Below are positions 39,845 to 50,516 of a stretch of DNA of 64,000 nt, piece after piece. Numbering within the stretch: position 1 is the stretch's first letter; each line of letters opens with the position of its first letter. Made by a program: the position numbers and the translations under genes. Source of the stretch: Setaria digitata (taxonomy: Eukaryota; Nematoda; Chromadorea; Rhabditida; Setariidae); the NCBI GenBank assembly GCA_003640385.1, contig RCAB01000069.1:140439-204438 (forward strand), given 5' to 3'. The notes beneath the pieces were generated by a model. The model was not told the DNA's origin. It searched no databases and saw only the letters and a list, made by a program, of their open reading frames with translations.

Positions 39845-40465
39845 TTATCCTATATGGTAATGCAGCTTTTCGGTGATCTATTAAAAGAAATAAAAGCGAA
39901 TAGGCGCGAAATATAAAATAACCTCTAAAGAGACGACAGTTTCTGCATGTTCGACTCGTTGTGCATTGAACAGTTCATCGCTCAATATGTCATCTTCAGT
40001 AAAATCAAGATCGATTGTATCTAAATGTTGAGATAATACCAATAACAAACAAAGAACTTTCAATTCCGCATCACTTCCTTTCAGAAAGTTCCATCAAACA
40101 TAGATGAGAAGCACTCTAATGCCTCATGAGAACTAGGATTTCTCTGACAGACCGCTCAGCACAGTAAGCGTCAGGTAAAAATTTTATGTAAATACTTTAC
40201 ACCAAAATTCCACATTATGACTCAACTTCAGTTAGATGAATTTACATACCAATGGGAAAGTGGTTTTGAAAGAAATATTACCTTCAACTGAGACCATATT
40301 AAAGAACAAATTTGACTCCGGTATTCAGAGGATTCCAATATTTTTAATCCACTGACGCTTCGAAAACCTTCCAATACTGATTGTTTGCTGCGAAGAACAA
40401 CTGTAATGAAATTGAATATTTCTAACACAACACGCACAACAGCTGCAACAGTTATTCCAAATTCC
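39845..40465 (-). CDS. Fragment of an unidentified alpha-helical protein
   Basis: Coding-like minus-strand pieces just downstream of ataxin-3. 40465-40282 is open over 61 codons with an AAG|GTAATA donor (FGITVAAVVRVVLEIFNFIT, then RSKQSVLEGF and LKILESSEYRSQI). 40077-39923 follows a CTGAAAG acceptor (ELKVLCLLLVLSQHLDTIDL, then FTEDDILSDELFNAQRVEHA). 39877-39845 joins the second in phase and ends in TAA. Leu-rich amphipathic stretches suggest helical repeats of the ARM/HEAT type, but I recognise no family. The first and second pieces do not join in phase using the best donor, so an exon or a donor is missing. No start was found. Not clearly part of ataxin-3. Confidence 0.35.
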
Positions 40466-41159
40466 CTTAATTTTAGGAAAAAAAATAACAACCTAAGTTA
40501 ACATCGTGAGTGTACATATCAATTGACCGAACGTAAAGCCCTTATTCTAATATCCATGCTTCAAATATAACTTCTACAGTAATATGCAAACTGGTATTTG
40601 CAAAACAAATGGCACAGCACCACTCAACTTTATTTGTATATATATAAAGCACCAAAGAAAAACATTACTGAACAAGGTTTATTTATAAATTCAAAACATC
40701 TAGCATACGAAGAAGAGTTAAGTGCGAAATCAGCTTTTCAATAACATGAAAAATAATCCACGACTTATAAGTTTTAGCAGACGAATTTGCTATACAATCA
40801 GGTACAAACCCACACTAATATCTTACTCTAAATTTAAGGATGAATTAACCTATTACTCATATGAAATAATGAAAACCGTTACAGAAAAGTTTCGAACAAA
40901 CAGTAATTCAATCAAACGCTGTTTCACAACAAAAATGACTAGTGAACTACTGATTCACTCGCTTTAAAAAAAAAGAAAAAAAAATAACGAATTTTCAGTT
41001 ATAGAGAAAAAATAATCCAGCATGCTGAGGCCTATTATTTCTCAAATGCCTAAACTGAAAGCTTGAAGTGCAGCAAAAAGTAGAAAATTTGAAAAAAAGA
41101 AAAATATTCCTGATTACAAAACACTGCTACCTTCATATGCATAAAAAAAAAACAAAGTT

Positions 41160-43606
41160 TCACTTTTCAAATCGTTTCAAAAAATTCTCTCGTTTCCTAC
41201 GAATTTCTTCATTCTGAGGGACCTCGGAACTACCTGTCTTACTTTCCTTAATTGTTGCCAATATTTCACTTCCATCTGCACTCGATGTTGCTTCAGACAA
41301 TTCCATTTCGTTCCGATTTTGATAACTCTCTAGACTCAACTGAATAGCTTTCTGAAGCTGCCTTTCCAAGAACTCTTCATCATTTGAATCCGAAACATTT
41401 TCATCTTGCACATCAGTTATGCTACTGCTCAGCGTCTCCTGTAACGTAATGACATTTAGAGTCACAGAACAGAGCAACCTGCAATCTCTTTAAGAAAAGA
41501 AAATATTCCAGTCCGGTATTTAAAAGCACAGAGTGAAATATACCAGAGACAGTAAGTACTATGAAGTACCTTCTGAGCGCAATCTTCCTTCATCGTTTGT
41601 CGACTCAGTTCTACAGCAAGCAGCAAATCTTCATCATCTACAACCTATACAAAAAAGAATTTGATAAAAACTATTAATCAGATAAAAATTTTTAAAAATC
41701 AAAGTCTCTATCCATATCCTTCCTTTTCGAGCGATCACCTCAATTTCGGTCTCACCTCTTCGTAAATTATAACATGACAAATTGAAAAAGAATGAAGTTT
41801 TATCCCGAGTAAATTAATAACAAATCAAACAACATACTTCTTCACTGCACACTGTTTCAACCTTTGTAATACCAAGATTCTTTGACTGACTCTCACAAAT
41901 CAAATCATTTATGCCTGCTAATGCCGGATCAACAGGGAATTGAGAAAGCTGTTCATCAGCAATACACAATGGCAAAACACCTTCTACCACGAATATAGAA
42001 TAACCTAGAAATCTGATTAAACTTTACAATGAAAGTACGGAAATCTTATTCGACAAAATATAGAAAATAATTTGAAAGAATTTCTAACTTCTTCACTATT
42101 AATATTTTAATACTAGGCGTGTAGACTCCCACAAACTACAAGAATCCTATTCTTTCAAGAAATAAAGCAGAATGAGAATCATTCTAAATGACATTAACTC
42201 ATTATATCACACTAATAAATTTATTATTCCTTAAAATTAAAATCTAAAGCTAAGAAAAAAATAAAACAAAACTATCTTCCTGACCACTACGCAACTGGAT
42301 GTAATATTGTTATTCACCGTCATTGACTAGTTGAGCGAAGAAAAGACTGAGATAGGTATCCGAAATAAGTCTCGGTGTTGGAAGCAACGAATTCAACGTG
42401 AACCACTGAAAGCCCAGACGACGAACGGCAAACCAGTGTTCATTCAAATTACATATATAGGCCTGTCCTAATCTGAAAATTAAATACTTTGTCAAAACCT
42501 TGTTGAACTGATAAAAAATCCAAACAAAGCTTAAGTATAACTAAAACAATATTATACACATTAAGGATATTGGACTAGTACATTTTGACGAGGCTAAGAA
42601 GCTATCCTACAATAAAAGGAAATGACAAAGTATCTAGCCAAACTAGCATTAAAATTGGGACGGCAGAAGAAAGTCTTCTTAAATTTAATTCCAATCTTCG
42701 AATTCGAAATATTATGGCTTACTGAGAATTACCATGAATAATAATTCTTCAATCAGTACTTACGTTGGATCATCACGATAAGCCACCGCGCGAGGATTAT
42801 TAAAAGGAATAAGTTCCAGATTGAAAACTTTGAGTGCTTCAGCGATGACCTAAATTTTTCCATCAAAGAAACCCGTTCAAAAATTCAGAAGCAACAACAT
42901 AATTTAGGTGACAATCTACTTCATTACTTTTTGAATAACAATTACCTTTGTCATTTCACAAGAACTCTCTTCTGAAATGACAAGTACTGACAAAATAATT
43001 CAGGAATCTTCGCTATTTAAATTATAAAGTACAGAGCAGAAGCTTAATAGTGGTTAATAACTACACCAATTTTAAAAAATTTACTTGCAAATCATCCGTT
43101 CAGTCAATCCATCTCTTTCTCTGTGTGAGGCTACCTGAAACCAGGTTTAAACTCCAGTAACTTACGAATTTAATGAAATATAATTCATTTGCCTGGAGCG
43201 AGAAGTAACCCGAGTCGTCGACATTGTGGCTTCTCACATCTTGTTCATTCATTACTCTTCCTTCACGGCTATCGATGTCAGAAGCAATTTCAGCTAAATC
43301 AACAGCTGTGAAATAGGAACCCTGAAGCAGCATATTTACTGCATGTTGAGCGCATAATGATGCTTCCTGCTGAAATATAAAAGATGATAAGACATGATTA
43401 TCCGCAAGAAGTACCACAGATGCTCAGAATGTATCTCACCCCTACAACTAGGTTAAGGCTTAATTTCGATAATGGCTTCCTGAGCAGTCAAATAGAAATC
43501 AACTATATTAAGTCAAACATAACTAGTTCAGAGAGTTTCGATCATATTTACAGAAATTATTTCTAAAAAGTTGAAAAACAACCTTCTCGAAATGAATTGA
43601 ATCCAT
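41160..43606 (-). CDS. atx-3: Ataxin-3 (Josephin deubiquitinase)
   Basis: Cysteine protease that trims polyubiquitin and works with the p97/CDC-48 pathway; nuclear and cytosolic. Seven minus-strand exons join in phase: 43606-43583, 43369-43193, 42849-42764, 42472-42318, 42004-41838, 41644-41570 and 41438-41160, for 320 residues (human about 361). The Josephin domain spans residues 1 to about 165. It starts MDSIHFEKQEASLCAQHA with catalytic Cys14, His108 in NEHWFAVR and Asn123 in FTLNSLL, plus NVDDSGYFSLQ. Two ubiquitin-interacting motifs follow (DEDLLLAVELSRQ and LERQLQKAIQLSLESY). The chain ends at EEIRRKRENFLKRFEK, just where human ataxin-3 begins its polyglutamine, so there is no polyQ and no third UIM. 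Exon 2 needs a GC donor (43193) for the conserved junction; a GT donor 27 bases further on would insert nine residues. Confidence 0.93.
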
Positions 43607-45860
43607 TGCAAATGATTTAGTGAGAAGTGAGATAAGATGTGGAACTTCTCTAAAAGCAGACAACAATACGTTAGTGCCGTAGCACCCCGAAGAAAAACGA
43701 AAGCTAGCCGAGCCTCGAAAACTCGCGACCTCTTGACTACCCAAACACCTAGCCTTTCCTTACACTCCTTTTTCGAGCCACTGTAAGCCACCCTCTCTTC
43801 CTTCAAACTATTATGCAATATCAAAAGATTCTTTAACAAGTAATCGCAATATGTGTCTTTACCGGCGGCTATAAAATGGTTTGCTATTTCTGTCAAATTG
43901 GTGGGTAGGCGACGATGGAAAGGAGTATAACAATTTGACTGAGGTGGTATGAAAAATGTTGCTTCGCACTTCGGTGTGAATTTGAGGCATTTGCTCAGTC
44001 ACATTGGAGTATCCTTCTCCTCCAGTGTAGCACAGCCTGTTAATTAACTGTCCATCTGGTTTCAAATTTAACTGGACAGTGGAACTTTTGCAGCTTTTTT
44101 GAAAGAAAATTAATCACACCCGTAACTGCGCAAATTTTAATTATCTAGATATCTCAATGGAATTCGAGCCAGAAGTTAAGCTCAAATTCAGATCCAAACT
44201 CCTCTTAAGTTCAGACTTAAAATATCGCTATTAAAATATCCTCATATCAGTATTGAAATATTTCTCGTTTTGCACCTGCATACCATCAATAAAAAGATTA
44301 AATGCGAAACACTAGCACTGAACCAGCTTTTTCCTCACTAGATTTCTCAAGTTCTACTCATCCATTTCTTCATTGAACTTCACTCCCACTAAGAGTAAAA
44401 GATAAATAAAGTTAAATTCGATACTATAAATTTAAACGAGTCAATGAAAACCAGTATGCGCTGTACACATAATTTTTATTATATTGTACACGGTGCAGTG
44501 AGTCTTTTGGAAGCTTTTAGCTTCGCTTATAGTTTGGCTTATCATTCTGTGTTAACTATGTTTTTTTTTCCAATTTTCAATCAGAATTTTATCTGGAAAT
44601 ATTTCATTTATATATAGCTGTAGTCACCATGTATTATTTTATATGAATGTTTGTGCTGCTGTCGTGCAGTATTTAGAACTTAGGCTCAGCTTCATCGAAG
44701 GTACTAAGCTAAGAATCCTAGTGCTTCTAGGTAGCATTTCATTAATGTTGTTTAACTTCAGTGCGCAAATTTTTCTATTTTCTAATCGTATGCAGCGATG
44801 CTACGATTTTGAACTCTGCTGCAGTACAATTTTACCAAGTTGTTGATTAGCTTATTTCAGGTTTTAGTTATGAATCATTATCAGTTCAAATCTCTCCCTA
44901 CCACTTTGTCTTGTCAGCAAGGCCGCGAAGAAATCTGCGCATTGTGGAAATTATACACTTTAACCATTGTTTGTAAAACTTTATTAGCTACATTCCTAAT
45001 CCAGGAAATTAAGGACTGCCAACGACGTGGATAGATTCGACTTACGCCCTACGCCAGACATGACACATTACTGTAGGTGGTATCGTTGTCATTAATGACA
45101 TGAGAAAGCTCAGAAAAGCTGGAGAAAAACGTTGCAAAGGGATNCCCCAGACATGACACATTACTGTAGGTGGTATCGTTGTCATTAATGACATGAGAAA
45201 GCTCAGAAAAGCTGGAGAAAAACGTTGCAAAGGGATCTACAGTAGCAGAAGAACAGCTACTTCAGATATCGCCTACCCGGAAGGGGTTTCTGTGCTGATT
45301 CCAGCAATATCTACAGGATAAATCGAGGCTGCGCTGTGAGGAAACAACGTGAAGTACGTTAAACCGAAGAACTGGAAGATGGAGTCTGAGACTCGACCTC
45401 TTCCAACTTAGCCTTTTCTTCCTGTCACTTTGATTTATGTACTCAGTAATAAATCCTATTCAGCGGTTTCACCGTCGTCCTGAGTAGTTATATTTTACTT
45501 CTCTTTAGTCATAGTTCTTGTCAACAGCATACCTGTTTGTTTCAAAAATCTTGATCTCGTACAGTCTCAATTTGATTTTTAGCAGAAATTTAATACAGTG
45601 TAATAGGACATCCTCGAAACTTTGAAAATAATTTAATGTTTCTATGAGTAATTAGAAAATACTGGAAATAACACTTTCAACTAAGTAATTGATTGCGCTT
45701 CCAGGAGCTGTTATAATCAAAAACAAAATCAGGACAAGTTTGTCTCATTAAGTAGGAGTATAAAATATATTATCCACTTAGAAAAAAAAATACGCCAGCG
45801 CAAAGAAATACCCATGATTTGCATTAACTATATTTCAAGTTAAAAGCAGAAATATTTCAG
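43607..45860. other. Region upstream of ataxin-3 with unresolved coding-like pieces
   Basis: Contains the 5' flank of ataxin-3 and two open minus-strand frames (43859-44065 and 43528-43896) without family motifs. On the plus strand, a TTATTTCAG acceptor at about 44860 opens a frame reading SYESLSVQISPYHFVLSARP, then RRNLRI. From about 45003 a frame reads LRTANDVDRFDLRPTPDMTH. At 45241-45355 all three plus frames stay open for long. These may be 5' exons of the membrane protein at 46016-49208, but the scaffold join at 45144 prevents a reliable model. Confidence 0.35.
45054..45236. repeat. Identical 90-base duplication across a one-N scaffold join
   Basis: 45054-45143 and 45147-45236 are identical and separated by N (45144) plus two C. 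It is best explained as unmerged overlapping contig ends. Collapsing the two copies would change reading frames around it. Confidence 0.92.
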
Positions 45861-46015
45861 GTTGAGTTTTGCGCGCACGCAACCTCTAGTTAATAAAGTT
45901 TTACGCTATTGTTGAAATTATGGCAACTAACCATTTTAAGCTGTTTTTGCAACAATGTGGCGATCACACTCGATACTGTACACTTTGGTAGCAAGACAGA
46001 AGTGCCATGGGATAG

Positions 46016-49000
46016 CAACAGTCTACGATGAGATTAGTTATCAAAAAGGCGTGGATGCAGCTACTCACCGAAGTTGACAGGAAAACAGATGAAATGGAAC
46101 TTATTGTTCAGATTTAAGAAAAACCACTAGTAATTTGATTTTTATGCAAATTATTGCAACTGATTATTTTTTATGTAGATTTAACACGGAAAGAGTGGAC
46201 AGTATGTAAAGATATCAGGAAATAAAAATCATCCATTTATTACTGTTGTCATTCACAATAAAGCTCGAATTCACAAAATTGTTCGTTGGAATGAAGTCGG
46301 ATGTAGGGAACGAAAAAAAACGTTCAAAATCGACTGGACAAGGTGCTGAGGAACAAATGTTCAGGTCAGTGGTATTGCAATAAGAATTCAACTGGTAGAA
46401 TTTAGTGATACAAGGAGGCGAGTCGATATCTTTAAGTGCATGAGAAGATAGTGACAGTGCTTTGGAATCTGTAACTTAATTTCAGATTCAGAGAAAACCA
46501 GAAGCAGAAAACAAGAGTGGACTTGTTGTCTTCTGTCACTTCTTTCTGAAAAACTAAAATCTGAGGAGGTGTATAAGAGAAAACAAGGCAGATAAGATAG
46601 GTAGAAGGGAAAGCGTTTGAGTGAAACCGTGGCACATGTGAATCTTGATGTTCATTAGGATAGAAATTGTTGGCTTGATTAATTTCTAATATAATTGATA
46701 AGTGGATTCTGAGATGCATAAGGTAGACCACTACTATCCTTTTTTTTTTTAAAAAATGCATATTTCTACTTGCAAACTAAGTTCTAGTGTTATGACGATA
46801 CATTGAAGATGGAAGTCGCTTCCATGTTAATGATAGATTCGGAGAGTTCAAAAATAATGAATTAAAAATCCATTTTAAAATGAAACATATGGCTAAAATT
46901 GCTAAGACAATTCTATTCTGGTCGTACTAGTAAGACGAGTCTATGCTAGACATTGATGTTTTTTTTCGTCTTTCAGCATAATCTTTCTTATCCATTATGC
47001 TTGTCCACTAGAAAGATTTTAAGTGGATGAGTCTGTAATAATTTAATTAGAAAATTTTGATAATTAGTAAATTGTTTCGAAAATTAGCCATCGCAACCAC
47101 CATCAGTTCCACATTTTCATTTGCATAAGTCAACTTTTGCAACCTCACCATTTTGTTGACATCATGTTTGACCGTATATTGTTAGGCAATCACAACAGCA
47201 CAAAAAAATTCAAAGTTCAAAGGGCAGCAACTCTGAGGAAAACAGTTATATTCAGTTGAAAAAGCAAAGTGTACCGCTGAGATGGGAACGATTTGAAAGA
47301 ATGATTAAAAAGAAGACAAATGAATCGCAACATTCTGTAAGATCAACCAACATCTACTAGGAAATTTATTAGGGACAGATTACCAAGGTCTGTTTTTCAA
47401 TCTTTTCGTTTCTCCACGTAATATCGAAAAAGGGAAGAGTTAATTTTTATTTCTTCACCAAAACGCCAGAGTTCGATTTTTGCAGGTATTGACAAAAGAC
47501 AAGTTCAAGTCTTCATTTATTTTAGTTTTTATTTGGACTTTCTTCTTGATTTTGAATTGGATGCAATTAACTCTCTGGATTTCTGAAAGCACTTGCAAAA
47601 TCCTACTACTGATAAGGGATCTTGATATATGAGATGATTGAACATTGTATCAACTGGACCACTACTCACTAACATTCTGGTCAATGTCTTTTTTGGAACA
47701 TTTCTTCTCACTGTTACACAATCATTAAAACTGGAATTGCAGAAGGAGAATCTGAGTGATATGGAATTTGATGTCACCCAATGGGATAACACGCTGTGGA
47801 CGAGAAGAGATGAACACTACAGATTTTCGATGTGTAATATCTTGAAATTATATGGTGTTAGATCAAACTGTTGATCAGAATTTATAGCATTCCAATATCG
47901 CCTATCTTTGTTGTGATGGTCCAAAGCATATGATTTAAATAATGGGATCAATTTCGAGGATAGCGTCGTACTTGTTCATTGTCACTTGACACCTGTTGTC
48001 TTAGTTAGCATTGTAGTGGACAAAAATTTAATGTCTGTAGAAGCAAAATGAAGGCGAGTGCGACGAAATTTTGAAATTTTTATATAAGCAAAACTTTTTA
48101 AATTCAAATCTCTCGAAAAATATTATTAATAAAATATATTGAAATAAACTTCGCAGACTTTAGCTTCAGTTGGAAGGAAACAAATTGTGTAGACTATCTA
48201 ACAGAATAATTTGTTTAAACTTAAAACAAATTTGCCAAAATATCATATATAGGCGATGGGAAAGAAGACGGTAGTAGAGATTTAGCAGTTGAAATGGGCT
48301 CACCATTTATGAAGGAAATAGCTGGAGAAACATTTGATGAGAAGGCCGAGAAAGGAAGTCACCTGATGGGGCCTCCCTACTTATCAGTCGGTATCGATAG
48401 CTTGGAACTGGTACTCTCTTCTTCACTAAAAGGATCAAAAATTCACTTCTGATATTTCAAAATTAAAAAAACTCAATATATTTAGTAAAAGCCAACTTCC
48501 GTTAATCCTGCATATGCAATCATTCGTAATTTAATAATCACAAATATAGTCTATTTTTCAATTCAAATCAGAGGCATTACATTAAGCGAAAATGAATAAT
48601 TAGCAATGAGTATATTTAGTTGTAATGCGAATTTTTGATCACATTTAAGGTAGAAAGTCTTTAGAAGCAAAAAGGAAGCTGAATGCGAAGTAAATCAAAG
48701 AAACAGTGCTATTTCCAGGCTGCTGCGTTAACGACAATTATAATACTACTCTTTACAATAGATTCCAAAAGCTGGAATGTGTTCTGTCCCTTGTGTAACA
48801 CTGCCGTAACTACTCTTATTGTTTCTTGGCTAATCTTCACTCATTCTTTCCATTTCTATGTTAAAGAAGAAAAGAATGAGCAAGGAATAGTAGAATATCA
48901 TATTCCTACGTCTATAAAATACGCGGTATCACATTTACCTTTCACGTATTTCGTCTCAGTCGTATAGCTTTCCAATTACAAGCTTGATGAATTACACTTC

Positions 49001-49208
49001 TGCACAAATTTTTATTCGTCCATCCAATTTCTCCTTTAGCTTGAGTGGAACAGGAGAAGCAGGAAGGACTTCTCACTCCTTGAAATTGTCAGAATCAGCA
49101 ATTTCTCCTCTTCCTTCACCCTTCTTGTCTTCAGAAATATTTTTTACTAAAAATAGAGAAGGTTACAGTTCCTCCATGAGCACATTACGCGATGTATGTT
49201 ATCACTGA
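46016..49208 (+). CDS. Unrecognised membrane protein, 5' end unresolved
   Basis: Seven plus-strand exons join with every phase in agreement: 46016-46105, 46264-46364, 47186-47336, 47743-47833, 48253-48410, 48719-48945 and 49040-49208 (TGA), giving at least 328 residues. Order of features: a helical segment (MRLVIKKAWMQLLTEVDRKT); a basic, Ser/Lys-rich stretch (GNEKKRSKSTGQGAEEQ); QLKKQSVPLRWERFERMIKK; an acidic part (LSDMEFDVTQWDN); then one or two transmembrane helices within LTTIIILLF and TLIVSWLIF, separated by a CPLC motif; and a Ser-rich tail ending DVCYH. Topology suggests a tail-anchored or single/double-span protein with a long N-terminal part. The first helical segment faintly recalls the end of a VASt/Aster lipid-transfer domain, but this is speculation. 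No family is assigned. Upstream exons probably lie near the 45.1 kb gap. Confidence 0.5.
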
Positions 49209-50516
49209 CATCAGCCGTTCAATCGATATATTTCTCAGTGATATCAAATCACCGGGTGCTCTTTCATCTGATCACTATTCTATTAATTATCCACTTCTGC
49301 TGTGCAGCAGTTCATTTACACTTCACTTTGAGGAACCGTTTCGTACTGTAGTTAAAACTAACTGAAAGAAATACATAAAAACAGTGGCATACAGTAGCAA
49401 CAAGCTAATAAATATTTCACTCCACTTGTTGACACCCAACTTGAAGGGTTTCCCATAAATATCGTGTCAAAGGTTAGCTGGTAACCTAAAGCGTCCAGAA
49501 TGATTTATAGTTGCTGCCCACAAATTTTCATCCTTTGAACAAAGACAATGCGATAACAACGCGATCTACTGCAATGTCATCCATCCAATCCACGCAGTGA
49601 CGACCAGAAGGCAACATGGATGACATCTGTCATAGTTGCCTTCTATTGTTTTAATCGTTTTCACCAGTACTCAGTAAGATAAGCCCTCTTCCTTCCTTTT
49701 TATGACGATGAATATTAATTCCTACTGAAACTTGGAGAGAGAATTTTTTCAAGAAAGACAAATGCAAGAGATCTTTCCTACGACTGCTTCTTATTTCTCT
49801 TTTGTTTCTTGCAGAAACCCTCGAACATGTATATTGTATCTTAATTTCCATTTCTTGGATATTAATTCATTTAGCTGTTGGAGGATTTCATCCCGTAATT
49901 TGTGTGAAGTTTTGAATTCTTAAGGGATGTTTTTATTTACAAGAGCATAAGCTGAGAAGAAAAAAGCTTCTTCAAATTTAAAGTCTATTAAACAATTTCA
50001 TATTTACAATCCGAATCATGACGTTGACGACAATCTGAAGTGTTATTGCAATCACCATCCTAAAGCAATTTTGCTTCACATTGCTATATTTCTTAAAAGA
50101 TTTTAACTTATCAAAAATTCTTAGGAACTGAGCACATGGATACAAACTCACCAGTTTCAATTACTTCATTATTTACTTCTACCTCCAGAAGAACTGAAAG
50201 TAAATAACAAACACCTTTCCTAACATCCAGTTATTAGCAACCAAAATTTAACTTTTTTTAGAATATTTTATTCCTTCGAAAGATCTTGTAACCATATCTT
50301 TTTCACTTTGAAATGCGGTTTCCACCCTTTCATCACAATCTGAAACACGATTCAGGCCTGAATATCGATCTCAACACTCTCTACACCAACTGAAAGAAAA
50401 GTTAAGCTATTCTCGAATTATCCAAGCGAGAATATTTAACACACTGATTTAGGACACTTCTTCCAAACGAATGTTTATTATAATAATCAGTTAGCATGCC
50501 TTTCTAATGCAAAATG
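49209..50516. other. Intergenic, no gene supported
   Basis: Between the convergent membrane-protein gene and the orphan gene. Only short open frames without phased splice sites; I see nothing else. Confidence 0.5.

Noticed and set aside
43690..43760. GC-rich stretch resembling a tRNA T-arm on the minus strand
   Set aside because: No complete cloverleaf, anticodon stem or acceptor stem could be drawn.
43528..43896. 122-codon minus-strand frame overlapping the ataxin-3 start
   Set aside because: It lies in another frame, covers the ataxin-3 5' flank and shows no family motif.
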